From IMG/VR virus record IMGVR_UViG_3300038716_000173, positions 1 to 39,437 of that record: a stretch of DNA of 39,437 bases; one strand, written 5' to 3'. The notes under the pieces were generated by a model. That model did no database searches. It was not told where the DNA came from and saw nothing but the letters and a program-made list of their open reading frames with translations. How positions within the stretch are numbered: position 1 is the stretch's first letter; every line of letters begins with the position of its first letter. Source of the stretch: a virus. This document shows, one piece after another, positions 14,385 to 23,080 of this stretch. Made by a program: the position numbers and the translations under genes.

Positions 14385-16304
14385 TTAAGCAGCTTTATAC
14401 CAAATAAGTCCTCTGAGATTACTGTTATTATTAAAATTAGAGTTATTCACATAACTACTACTTGCAGCAGAACCATTGTCATACATTACTGCTGTAGTTA
14501 AATTATAAGAATTATATAGATATGGTCTTCCCTCAAGACTCGACATATTTCCATAGTAGATTACTTCTCCATTAATTCTTGTTCCACTATCATTTAAAGA
14601 TGTATAAGGTAAGTTAGTTATTCGACAAGTACCAGTACTACTACCTACATCACTTACATTTATAACAAATTCAGCAATAATTTCTCTACCTATTTTTGTA
14701 TAACGACCTTGAGCTGTACCTAAAACCAAACCTGTAGTACCACTACCAAACGATAGCCCAGGTGTCCACGTTCCCTCCTCATAATCGTCTAAGAGTTCCT
14801 GATTAGCTGTGCCTGAACCATCACCTGTAGCACTAAAGTCAATACCTTTACCATTTATAAATTTTAGGTTTCCAGTTGGTAATTCAACATCTCCGTCATC
14901 AAGACACTTTAAATTGTATCTACCATTAACTCTGTCATATACTCCAAAGTTTCCTGCCTGACCGTATAGATTCCATTTCTCAACTTCATCATCTGAAAAG
15001 GTGATTACTCCACCAGTAGTTCCACTAAGTTCTAAACCTATGTAAGTTGCTGCTCCTCTAGGGTTGTCAGTACCTATACCTACGCTTCCGTCATGTGTGA
15101 TCCTCATACGCTCATTTAGCGTAGTTGTATCATCATCAGTCGTATGGAAAGCTAACGCAGTTCCTTTTGCACTTGCTGTATGATTTTGATCTGCATAAGT
15201 TCTAATTGACGCAGTAGCAGCACCTGTTGAATCATTATTATCCTTAATCCAAAAATCTATACCTGATAAATAATCTCCATCAGAAGCAGCAGCATCAGTA
15301 TTACCAAGAGTTAAAGTTGTACCCTCTACATCTTGAACATGAAGTTGAGATTGTATCCCTGTAGTTAACCCTATACCAACTTTTCCATCAGCCAGAATTG
15401 TCAACCGATCATATAAAGTTCCACCTGTTCTAGTTTGAAATCGTAATTGACCATTATCAGCAGAAACAGAAAGACCTTTTATCGTGCCAAATGCTTTTGT
15501 TGCTTCATTACTATCTTTACCCTGAAAAGAAATTTGACAACCAGTATTAGCAGCATATGCAGAACTATCCCTCAAAGTAAGTCCAGCCGTATCAGCATTA
15601 CTTAAAAGGGTCGTTCCATCATAGGTAAGATTTGCCTCACCTTGAATAGCATGAGCACCAGTAACTGTAGTAATTGTGTTATTAGTCGATCCTGTTAATA
15701 CAGCTTTAGTATCTGCATACGCTTTAATTGACTGCTGACTAGCAGGCTGAGTAGCACTATTACTAGACATATTATCTTCGTCTAGTAAGTTTGACTGAGT
15801 ATCAGAAGCCCACCCTAAATTCCCTGAACCATCTGTTTTTAAGAGCTGGTTAGCTGAACCATCAGCTGCAGGAAGACTCCAAACTAAATTACTACTTACA
15901 GTCGATGGTGCTTGTAAACCTACATAATGTGAACCATCGGCATCTTTAAATCTAACGTCAGCTGGAAAAGCAAAATCTCCACTATTAGCAATCTTTGAAG
16001 GTGTAACTGAAGCGTCAGCTGGTGAGTTGATGTCAGAAGTATCACCTTGAATCATTCCCCAGAAACTTAAAGTAGAAGCAGGAGCAGTCGTAAAGGTAAT
16101 GACAGCATCGGCTACTGTAAAATCTGTACCTGGTTTCTGTAGAACACCACCGAGGATTATCCACAGTTGGTTAACACTTGCTGGAGGAGATGATGAACTC
16201 GATACCGTTAAATTGAAAGCAGTTGTACTTCCATTGAAACTACTTGAGATGTCATCAAGAATACGATTTTGTCCTCGTACAAGTTGTCTACCGATGTATG
16301 CCAT
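14385..16304 (-). CDS. Tail fibre A
   Basis: A 639-aa fibre protein. The N-terminal domain (about 1-105: MAYIGRQLVRGQNRILDDIS, FNGSTTAFNL, LWIILGGVLQKPG, FWGMIQGD) is probably the particle-binding part and is clearly related to that of the 1256-aa fibre. It is followed by beta-rich repeats (WSLPAADGSANQLLKTDGSG; VGIGLTTG/VGIGTDNPRG), a linker (DDYEEGTWTP) and a C-terminal domain rich in Asn/Ser/Tyr (NSNFNNNSNL) that should form the receptor-binding trimer tip. Host range is likely set by that tip. Confidence 0.85.
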   Translation of the reverse strand: MAYIGRQLVRGQNRILDDISSSFNGSTTAFNLTVSSSSSPPASVNQLWIILGGVLQKPGTDFTVADAVITFTTAPASTLSFWGMIQGDTSDINSPADASVTPSKIANSGDFAFPADVRFKDADGSHYVGLQAPSTVSSNLVWSLPAADGSANQLLKTDGSGNLGWASDTQSNLLDEDNMSSNSATQPASQQSIKAYADTKAVLTGSTNNTITTVTGAHAIQGEANLTYDGTTLLSNADTAGLTLRDSSAYAANTGCQISFQGKDSNEATKAFGTIKGLSVSADNGQLRFQTRTGGTLYDRLTILADGKVGIGLTTGIQSQLHVQDVEGTTLTLGNTDAAASDGDYLSGIDFWIKDNNDSTGAATASIRTYADQNHTASAKGTALAFHTTDDDTTTLNERMRITHDGSVGIGTDNPRGAATYIGLELSGTTGGVITFSDDEVEKWNLYGQAGNFGVYDRVNGRYNLKCLDDGDVELPTGNLKFINGKGIDFSATGDGSGTANQELLDDYEEGTWTPGLSFGSGTTGLVLGTAQGRYTKIGREIIAEFVINVSDVGSSTGTCRITNLPYTSLNDSGTRINGEVIYYGNMSSLEGRPYLYNSYNLTTAVMYDNGSAASSSYVNNSNFNNNSNLRGLIWYKAA

Positions 16305-16379
16305 TTAAATATCAAACAAGAAGATACTCACTCTTTGCAGAGCTTTCTCCTCATTGTAAGATCACTAACTCGTAACTCT

Positions 16380-16398
16380 GAGACGTACTAACGATCTA
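16380..16398 (-). repeat. 19-base intergenic motif, copy 2
   Basis: TAGATCGTTAGTACGTCTC on the minus strand, in the gap between the 822-aa and 639-aa fibre genes, differs from copy 1 at three positions. Both copies precede a minus-strand gene start (44 and 76 bases). Confidence 0.5.
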
Positions 16399-16403
16399 GT
16401 TAA

Positions 16404-18872
16404 TTAAGTATCAGTTTTATAAGTAATCGAGCCTATTATGCCTTGTTCATTACTACCAGAAGTGTCATCTACTTCTTGTCGTACCCACACAGCGTCATCT
16501 ACAGTACCATACATCGACAGTAAACTTGCACCAGAACCTATATATAAAACATTATTTTTAACAGTATCATTTATATTCATACGTTTTATGAAAACAGCAC
16601 CACACGCATAATTACCAACTCTAGATGCAAATGGAAGATCGTATATCTCCCAATAACCTCCAGCACCTGTAAGGGTATAAGATACATAAACAGTAAGTGT
16701 AACTACATCGCCTATTCTTGTGTACCGACCAACAGTATTAGATGCACTGTATGTACCAGCAGTTGTATGACCACGTGCTTTTGGAGTCCATGAGCCCTCT
16801 TCATAATGGTCCAAAACTTCCCCATCAGTTCCTACTGTTACACCTGTAGCAGAAGAAGCAGTCTGATCACTAAAGTCAATACCGTGACCAGCCGCTACAA
16901 CTAGGTTTCCATCATTAATTTCAACATTTCCACTTGGTTTAATTGTAAGATAGGTAGTCGAAGACGTACCGCCAGCATTCACACCAAATTCCAGTTTTGT
17001 AGGACAATTATTACTACTGAAATTGCCATCTGCTTTTGCTACTATCTCAGCACAACCATTTGCAGTATCTGTTCCATCAGATCCCACCCAAAAGATTTGT
17101 CCAAGACGTTCATTGCTAGTACAAGCAGTTTGATTACCTATCGTTCCATTTCTACTTTTACTAAAGGTTAAAAATGAACACCAATCATCAACACTAAATC
17201 TAGATAAAGTTAATGAGCTATTATCTGAAGTTGTACCTGTAACTTGTAAAGCTGCTTCAATTCCACCAACATCTGTTGTTGCAGTATGTCCTATTAATAA
17301 ACGACCACTCGAATCGATGCGCATTTTTTCTGCGTGTCCACCAGAAGAAATACATAAATCTCCAGCAGCTCTTATTCCAAAATCACCTGAGTCTGCACCT
17401 CCTGATAAAATTTCTGCACCAGAGCCAATCATTCCAAGTTCTGCTCCATTTGCACCTAATTTGAAATTTATATAAGATCCAGTAGCTTTAGTTGATTTAA
17501 ATAAAGCTAATTCCGAATTACTATCTTCTACATGAAGTTTTCTAAGAGGACTTGTTGTACCTATACCTACGTTGCCACCATTTAAATAAGAAACACCATT
17601 AGATCTCAATAGTATTCCTATAGTCCCACCATCTTGATGAACACCTATAACTCCATCACCAGTAGAAGTTTGAGATAATGAGCTAGAAATATTTCCATTA
17701 TCATTAAAAGCTTCAATCGTGTTTAAATTTGAATCATCACTGTTATGGACAGATAATTTTCCTGTTGGACTTGCTATACCTAAACCTACTCTGCCAGCCG
17801 CCGTTAGCCTCATCCTTTCTTTAAAACTTGTATTCCTAGTTGCAAAAACTAAATCAGCTTTATATTCACCTGTATAGAGTGCGGATATCCTTGCGGTACC
17901 TTGTCTTCCTCCCGCTGATCTTTCACCCGCATGGAAATGAATACCTGCAAAGCCATCGTCTGTACCAGTTGTATTGTTTCTTAGATTTAACTCATGAGCG
18001 TAAGGTGTATATGAATAGACACCACTATCTGCTGATGTAAAAGGATATGCAGTTGTTGATGTATCTCTAACATCTAATATTGTGGCTGGCCCCGTGGTCC
18101 CTATACCAACCTCCTGAGACGCATCAACAGTTAAAGCAGCAGTACCACCAGTAACTATTTGAAGCGTATCGGCAGCAGATCTTTGTAAGTAAGTATTTGT
18201 ATCATCACCAAACTGCAGACTTCCCGTTATGTTGACGCCGTCCGTAACCGTGTTTAGCTTCTCTCCATTGTCAAAGTATAATCTAACCTCTCCATTAGCT
18301 AATGCAGTGATAATATTTTCATCATTAGCATTATTATTGACTGTAAAACTATCAGTTGCTAATTGTAAGTAACCTGTACTGTTTTTAATTACTGAATTTG
18401 ATCCTGAATGATATACCTCTAAGTCTGACCCTGCACCAAAAACAGCTTTTGCATTATCTGCAAACTCAAGAGCGTTATCCGATTTATCCCAAACAACGTT
18501 ATAACTTGACCCAGTAAGCGTTAAATCTCCATCAAAAACTGAAGCTCCTGTCACAGATAGAGGATTACTTGGCGAGCTATCTCCTATCCCTACATTGCCT
18601 CCTGTGAAATAAATATTGCTACCACTAGTTGTCCATTGTCCAGCTGGATCAGCTATCCAACTTAAAGTTCCACTACCATCCGTAGCTAATACGTAATTTG
18701 CACTTCCATCTGCGGCAGGCAGAGTCCAAGTCACATTGCTCGAAACCGTAGCTGGTGCCTTGAAAGCTACATAATGACTTGAGTCAGTATCAGCAAAACG
18801 TAAAGAGTTTCGTGCGTCAAGTTGAACGTTATCCTTGATATTGTCAAGTAACTGGGCTTTTGTTTGTGACAT
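16404..18872 (-). CDS. Tail fibre B
   Basis: An 822-aa fibre protein. It begins MSQTKAQLLDNIKDNVQLDA without the head-binding domain of fibre A. It shares the FADTDSSHYVAFKAPATVSS and LPAADGSAN modules with that fibre, and the WDKSDNALEFADNAKAVFG then VYHSGSNS modules with the 1256-aa fibre. Repeated GNVGIGTTSP-like turns mark a long beta-helical shaft. A DHYEEGSWTP linker precedes a unique C-terminal tip. It may attach to another fibre rather than directly to the particle. Confidence 0.85.
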   Translation of the reverse strand: MSQTKAQLLDNIKDNVQLDARNSLRFADTDSSHYVAFKAPATVSSNVTWTLPAADGSANYVLATDGSGTLSWIADPAGQWTTSGSNIYFTGGNVGIGDSSPSNPLSVTGASVFDGDLTLTGSSYNVVWDKSDNALEFADNAKAVFGAGSDLEVYHSGSNSVIKNSTGYLQLATDSFTVNNNANDENIITALANGEVRLYFDNGEKLNTVTDGVNITGSLQFGDDTNTYLQRSAADTLQIVTGGTAALTVDASQEVGIGTTGPATILDVRDTSTTAYPFTSADSGVYSYTPYAHELNLRNNTTGTDDGFAGIHFHAGERSAGGRQGTARISALYTGEYKADLVFATRNTSFKERMRLTAAGRVGLGIASPTGKLSVHNSDDSNLNTIEAFNDNGNISSSLSQTSTGDGVIGVHQDGGTIGILLRSNGVSYLNGGNVGIGTTSPLRKLHVEDSNSELALFKSTKATGSYINFKLGANGAELGMIGSGAEILSGGADSGDFGIRAAGDLCISSGGHAEKMRIDSSGRLLIGHTATTDVGGIEAALQVTGTTSDNSSLTLSRFSVDDWCSFLTFSKSRNGTIGNQTACTSNERLGQIFWVGSDGTDTANGCAEIVAKADGNFSSNNCPTKLEFGVNAGGTSSTTYLTIKPSGNVEINDGNLVVAAGHGIDFSDQTASSATGVTVGTDGEVLDHYEEGSWTPKARGHTTAGTYSASNTVGRYTRIGDVVTLTVYVSYTLTGAGGYWEIYDLPFASRVGNYACGAVFIKRMNINDTVKNNVLYIGSGASLLSMYGTVDDAVWVRQEVDDTSGSNEQGIIGSITYKTDT

Positions 18873-18928
18873 CTACCAACTAATTTCTAATCTATATATT
18901 CAATTTTACGCTTACAAAATCTAGTCTT

Positions 18929-19156
18929 TTACCTTAATAAGCTTGGTGTTATGCCAAATTCCTCGTAGCCGTAAGGTGTAATATCAGATCCATCAGTAGC
19001 TTCACCATGACTATACATACTTCCAGTTGGAATATCTGTTCCTGATTGGCTATATGAAGATGATCCACTTCTATACGTCTTCCATTTAGACGCCTTATCT
19101 TTAGCTTCGTCCCAACCTCCGTTTGCCATTACTGCTGGAAAGTCATTGTCACCCAT
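18929..19156 (-). CDS. Hypothetical Ser/Gly-rich protein
   Basis: A 75-aa, low-complexity protein rich in Ser, Gly, Asp and Tyr (KTYRSGSSSYSQSGTDI). It probably lacks a compact fold. It starts two bases after the upstream gene's stop on the minus strand, and the pair precede fibre B, so they are perhaps minor virion proteins. No family recognised. Confidence 0.5.
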   Translation of the reverse strand: MGDNDFPAVMANGGWDEAKDKASKWKTYRSGSSSYSQSGTDIPTGSMYSHGEATDGSDITPYGYEEFGITPSLLR

Positions 19157-19158
19157 TA

Positions 19159-19392
19159 CTACGCACCTAGTCTATTAAGAAAATCGTCAACTCTTTCTCC
19201 CACACCTGGCTCCTGAGAAGCAGCATTCATGGGATTAATTTTCTGAGCCGCTTTCATATTAGCCTGAGCATAAGGAGCACTAACGGATTGACCTTGTGTT
19301 GCATATCCACCAGGTAACTTCGATTGTCTACGGGGATCACCGAGATCCTCAGGCATCCCTAATCCAGATGGATCAAATCCTGAATTTAACAC
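19159..19392 (-). CDS. Hypothetical protein, first gene of fibre-B operon
   Basis: A 77-aa protein starting with GTG (VLNSGFDPSGLGMPEDLGDP). It is Pro/Gly/Ala-rich and without predicted membrane segments. It heads the minus-strand run into fibre B and is divergent from the gene at 19444. No family recognised. Confidence 0.5.
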   Translation of the reverse strand: MLNSGFDPSGLGMPEDLGDPRRQSKLPGGYATQGQSVSAPYAQANMKAAQKINPMNAASQEPGVGERVDDFLNRLGA

Positions 19393-19443
19393 TTTCTATT
19401 AACAACGTTCTTATAATAATATCATCGGGAAATTGTAGATAAA

Positions 19444-19608
19444 ATGACGACTTTGCCCCACGGAACAACAATTGAAATCCTCGGAGATAAAGGTTTATAT
19501 CAACACCGCGTCTGCTGCCCCGGAGGTGGAATCTGTCGGATAGCAAGAGACTCATACGAAGCCGATGATTTTGCCCAACTTTATGAATCTATGTTCAATT
19601 ATCGTTAA
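19444..19608 (+). CDS. Cys-containing microprotein
   Basis: A 54-aa frame starting MTTLPHGTTIEILGDKGLYQ. A beta-rich N-terminal half leads to HRVCCPGGGICRIARD, a CC-x5-C loop that could bind a metal or form a disulfide, and then an acidic helix (YEADDFAQLYESM). The mix of strands and helix argues that it is a real protein. It precedes the large control region. Confidence 0.5.
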   Translation: MTTLPHGTTIEILGDKGLYQHRVCCPGGGICRIARDSYEADDFAQLYESMFNYR

Positions 19609-19897
19609 ATTTAGGTAGGGTAAAGGCCATTTTTTAAGTTTTTACATCGTAAAAAGCTAGTTAAAATAAAGGATCTGCTATGAACACCCAAATTTTAAAA
19701 AATAAGGGCGGTTTTACTTAGGTACGTACATGTTGTGGTTAGGTAAGAGTATGTATATAGAAGTAGTAACAAGCAAGTACCTAACCTCATACTGACTAGA
19801 ATTAAATAAAATAGGGCAAAAAAGTTACAATTTGGCTGTCACTGGTTTTTCTTGCTATAACTAAGATCTCAAGCACAACGCAACTCTTACCCTACCA
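19609..19897 (+). promoter_or_regulatory. Gene-free control region with iterated TTAGGTA
   Basis: A 289-base gap with no convincing gene. It has direct copies of TTAGGTA at 19611-19617, 19718-19724 and 19739-19745 and an inverted copy (TACCTAA) at 19778-19784. TTAGGTAC/GTACCTAA and GGTTAGGTA/TACCTAACC are 8- and 9-bp inverted repeats. GGTAGGGTAA (19614-19623) is repeated in inverse as TTACCCTACC at 19887-19896, directly before the next ATG. It may be an operator cluster or an origin. Confidence 0.55.
19832..19861 (+). promoter_or_regulatory. Sigma70-like promoter
   Basis: TTGGCT (19832-19837), an 18-base spacer and TATAAC (19856-19861) with a TGC extended -10 make a good host-type promoter. 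It is 36 bases upstream of the double-HNH gene's ATG. Confidence 0.55.
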
Positions 19898-21037
19898 ATG
19901 GCTCCTGAAGAATCACCTTTTTTAGACACAGATCTGACTCCACAGGACCAAATAACCTTCGCAATTGCCTTTCAAGTCGCTATTAAAGAATTAGGAAAAG
20001 ACAAATGCTGGTGTCTCAAAGAAAATAATAGAATTGCTCTTCAAGGATTTAAAACTACAAAGATTGACGTCCCTTTCTATAAAAATAGAGATGCAAGACC
20101 TTTACTATTAGCAATGATCGATAGTTTTAAGGAAAATACAAAAAATATAATTGTGAGAAGGTCAATTTGTAATTCTAAATATTGCATTAATCCTACTCAT
20201 TATTATTGGGGAACAAGATCTGACGTTGCATATGAAGAATCAAAACGATGTTTTCCTATCAATAAAGCTATTAGTAAGGACTTAATAACTAAGTTAAGGC
20301 TTGAAAAGGAAGAAGGAATAAGTATGAAAGATTTAGCAAAAGCTTATCAACTTCCTTACCACACTGTTAGACGCATCTGCAATAAGATGACTTATGAAGA
20401 CGTTGCAGGTGATTTAAGACCTGATAGTTTTAATGAGGTTTGGGAAAAGCTATTATTAACTTGCAAAGCATTAACTAAAGCACATCCAACTGAAGTTAAG
20501 AACTTTCGGATTAACTATCTCATGAATGAAAATAAAACATGCCCTTGGCACCAAGGTTTAGAACCAACTCACAAAGGAAATTTTGGTTTAATGGGGGAAT
20601 GCTTGGACTGTATGAAAGAAATAAAAAAAGGAAGATGCACTGTAGATGTCACTAATTTCGATTTTCGTACTTTCTATTGGCAAGCTAAAACCTTCTGGGA
20701 TCAAGTTGACATACAAGGACCAGATGACTGTTGGGTATGGCAAGGAGCTACTAGAAAGCATGGCACTGAATCAACTGCCTATTTCCCATCACCTTTCCAT
20801 GCAGCTAAAACTCAGTCAGCTTCAAGGGTAGCCTTTTGGCTCTCTCGCGGATACACTGGAAAATACCGGATCTTCAGTAGGCCAACCTGCAAAGCGTTCT
20901 GCTGTAATCCGACGCATCTCACAATCAAAGAACTTAAAAACTGCAAGCATCCAAATGAAATTGAGAACATCAGACTCACCCACGGAAACATCTTCAAACA
21001 TCACAAAAAGGAAAAAGGTAGTATCAAAAAGAAGTGA
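19898..21037 (+). CDS. Double HNH-like protein with central HTH and zinc finger
   Basis: A 379-aa protein built as two similar HNH-like halves around DNA-binding parts. The N-terminal half has KCWCLKENNRIALQG and then C91-NSKY-C96-INPTH101. A helix-turn-helix follows (about 142-162, SMKDLAKAYQLPYHTVRRI). Next is a likely zinc finger (C215-PW-H218, C235-LD-C238). The C-terminal half repeats the pattern as DDCWVWQGATRKHG and C331-KAF-CCNPTH340. The C...CxNPxH pattern is typical of HNH_3-type homing nucleases, but the second catalytic His is not obvious, so it may be a nicking enzyme or a regulator. It follows the iterated control region and is the likely first gene of the plus-strand block. Confidence 0.6.
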   Translation: MAPEESPFLDTDLTPQDQITFAIAFQVAIKELGKDKCWCLKENNRIALQGFKTTKIDVPFYKNRDARPLLLAMIDSFKENTKNIIVRRSICNSKYCINPTHYYWGTRSDVAYEESKRCFPINKAISKDLITKLRLEKEEGISMKDLAKAYQLPYHTVRRICNKMTYEDVAGDLRPDSFNEVWEKLLLTCKALTKAHPTEVKNFRINYLMNENKTCPWHQGLEPTHKGNFGLMGECLDCMKEIKKGRCTVDVTNFDFRTFYWQAKTFWDQVDIQGPDDCWVWQGATRKHGTESTAYFPSPFHAAKTQSASRVAFWLSRGYTGKYRIFSRPTCKAFCCNPTHLTIKELKNCKHPNEIENIRLTHGNIFKHHKKEKGSIKKK

Positions 21038-21371
21038 GGTAGTACCTAGTAATTATCATTTAGACACGAAAGATTATGCACCAATGGTTGTTATTGGGGG
21101 TGCAACAACTTTTGGAGCGTGGTGTAATTCAAAAGAAGAGGCCGATGCTCGTTTAAATCATTTAGAGATTGCTCTTGATTATCATAACTATCCAACAATG
21201 GAAGAAGAGAGTACTGGTAAAGAAGGAGTTAAGGCTATGGCTGCACGAGTTAGAATAATGAATGAACTATATGAAAAGGACGGCAGAGATGATCTTAATC
21301 ATCCCATGCACGGACTATTTACTGGCTTAAAATCTAAAGATGAGCAGGTATCTAACAACAATTCCGAGTAA
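20955..21371 (+). CDS. Conserved hypothetical protein
   Basis: A 138-aa protein whose first 28 codons overlap the end of the double-HNH gene in another frame. No ATG, GTG or TTG appears between 20955 and the likely core (YHLDTKDYAPMVVIGGATTF). The core ends with NHPMHGLFTGLKSK. The basic N-terminal 25 residues look disordered. It overlaps the next gene by 32 bases. No family recognised. Confidence 0.5.
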   Translation: MKLRTSDSPTETSSNITKRKKVVSKRSEVVPSNYHLDTKDYAPMVVIGGATTFGAWCNSKEEADARLNHLEIALDYHNYPTMEEESTGKEGVKAMAARVRIMNELYEKDGRDDLNHPMHGLFTGLKSKDEQVSNNNSE

Positions 21372-22011
21372 TACAGGTTTCTATAATCTAGGGAAGGTTG
21401 AAGCGTATCCTACCGGTGGAGCAGGTCCAACTGCTTATGGACCTACTTCATACTATGGCTCAGATCCACGTCCTGCAGAAGATGGTGATAATTTAAATAA
21501 TCCTATTGACTTAGGGGATTTTTCCTCTGTTTTTCGTTCCTTCTCCATAAAAAATACTCATGGCGGATTATCACGTAAGCAAACAACTTTTTATAAAATA
21601 AGACTAGTTGAACCGAGATCTGTTCAATTTACTCAAGATCAGTCACAATTTTCTTACGAAAAACAAACTAATAAAAATACTCTTCTAGCTTTTTATAAAA
21701 TAACTGAAGATAAAAGAAGAGAAGAATTACCAATTAATGATGATGGATATGTACATAATGAAGGTGCGATTGACTATACAGATGAGAATACAGATCTAAG
21801 CACTGATGATTATCCAATTACTAAATTACCAAAAGGAGAGTATATATTTTTAATCACTAATGATATACGTTACTTAGAAACCTCTTATGCAATAAGTTTA
21901 AACGTTAATGTACTTGATTGGGGACTAGTTAAAGATAACTTTGACTTAGCCATCAACTGGGGTCTAGTAAACCAAACCTACGATGAAATGTTAGATTTTG
22001 GAGAAGTATAA
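21340..22011 (+). CDS. Virion-like protein with pre-peptidase C-terminal (PPC)-like domain
   Basis: A 223-aa protein without a signal peptide. Residues 68-185 follow the PPC beta-sandwich pattern: TTFYKIRLVEPRSVQF, NTLLAFYKITED, DYPITKLPKGEYIFLI and YAISLNVNV. PPC-type domains usually sit on exported or virion proteins and mediate binding. The N-terminal segment is Gly/Pro/Tyr-rich (YPTGGAGPTAYGPTSYYG). The last 30 residues repeat 'NWGLVxxxYD'-like stretches. It converges with the proline-rich gene, two bases apart. Confidence 0.5.
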   Translation: MSRYLTTIPSNTGFYNLGKVEAYPTGGAGPTAYGPTSYYGSDPRPAEDGDNLNNPIDLGDFSSVFRSFSIKNTHGGLSRKQTTFYKIRLVEPRSVQFTQDQSQFSYEKQTNKNTLLAFYKITEDKRREELPINDDGYVHNEGAIDYTDENTDLSTDDYPITKLPKGEYIFLITNDIRYLETSYAISLNVNVLDWGLVKDNFDLAINWGLVNQTYDEMLDFGEV

Positions 22012-22013
22012 AA

Positions 22014-22622
22014 TTACTTAATTATCTTTGGTGTAGCATCACCAACTACAACCTTATCACTTCTATCATCCCACTTTTTAATGGTGTCATACCAGTCTCT
22101 ATCTTTCCAAGATGGTTCTTGAAATTCAGGGAAATAGAACTCATCATTTTCTTTCCTAATTAGGGCCTTAGCATAAGCCTGTTGAGCAGCAGCAAGACGG
22201 TCATTAGGTGTAGAAGGTATCCTTGGATCAGCACTTGGAGGAGGAAAACCTGGTCTAATACGTGCATCTCGACTAGCACTACCCCCTTGAGTAGGTGCTA
22301 ATTGACCAAGAATTGCTGCTGTACCACCTAAATTAGATACTCCAGATTGAGAGCCAAAATCTGGATTATTTCTATTAGCCCACCTAGCTGCATGTTCAGC
22401 ATGCCTCAAATTAACATCCGCATGGCTAAGTGCGATGTTTGCATCAGTTTCCCCTCTATTCCACCTTCTTCGAGCTATTTCTTCTGTCTGATTGTGTATT
22501 CGATTTAAATAAGATGATGCATCTTGATAAGTCTCCTTAGGTGTCACATCCGTTATCACCTGTGGTGGTGGAGGAGGCGGCGGCATTATTATTGTTGGAG
22601 GTGGGGGAGACTTCCTGCCCAT
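22014..22622 (-). CDS. Proline-rich hypothetical virion-like protein
   Basis: A 202-aa protein that opens with two polyproline runs (MGRKSPPPPTIIMPPPPPPP). The middle is an Ala/Arg/His-rich helix (DVNLRHAEHAARWANRN), and the tail is acidic/aromatic. Polyproline-headed proteins of this kind are frequent among cyanophage virion proteins, but no specific family is recognised. It is divergent from the gene at 22679. Confidence 0.55.
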   Translation of the reverse strand: MGRKSPPPPTIIMPPPPPPPQVITDVTPKETYQDASSYLNRIHNQTEEIARRRWNRGETDANIALSHADVNLRHAEHAARWANRNNPDFGSQSGVSNLGGTAAILGQLAPTQGGSASRDARIRPGFPPPSADPRIPSTPNDRLAAAQQAYAKALIRKENDEFYFPEFQEPSWKDRDWYDTIKKWDDRSDKVVVGDATPKIIK

Positions 22623-22678
22623 ATCGTCTATTTAAGTTTTATCTCTATACTGATTCTATCTGTCACAAACCCATGTAA

Positions 22679-23080
22679 ATGCTGGACACCAATAACACCG
22701 ACGGGCAAAAGAGCGAGGATCAACAACAACTCAGCGTAAGTAATCGGGCGGCGCATGACGAACAATATCCTTTCCTCTCAGAGTTTAGCGAACTTGTAGC
22801 TAAATTGTCCATAGAAGATCTCCTAGAATTAACTACTCATCAGCAAAAACAATTTGCTAAAGCTCTCTGGGAAGCTTGCAATTATGGAGGATCACGTATT
22901 AAATGTGAAAAGAGACTTAAAGAAATTTATGGATCTAAATGGTATCAACTTACCTCAATAGATGAGCATATGGATGACATTAATGACTACTATCGGTGGG
23001 TTTTAAGAATTGATCATAAAAAACAATGGGACAATCATCGATTTTGGGCTAATATTTCAAAAGATAAAGTCCTCGAATGA
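22679..23080 (+). CDS. Hypothetical protein
   Basis: A 133-aa protein (MLDTNNTDGQKSEDQQQLSV) with a disordered N-terminal 30 residues and a helical, aromatic C-terminal domain (KWYQLTSIDEHMDDINDYYR). Its stop overlaps the next start (ATGA). It heads a four-gene coupled cluster reaching the methyltransferase-like gene. No family recognised. Confidence 0.55.
   Translation: MLDTNNTDGQKSEDQQQLSVSNRAAHDEQYPFLSEFSELVAKLSIEDLLELTTHQQKQFAKALWEACNYGGSRIKCEKRLKEIYGSKWYQLTSIDEHMDDINDYYRWVLRIDHKKQWDNHRFWANISKDKVLE

Noticed and set aside
22524-22739. Trp/Arg/His-rich frame (WWWRRRR type)
   Set aside because: This is the reverse strand of the polyproline coding region, not a protein.
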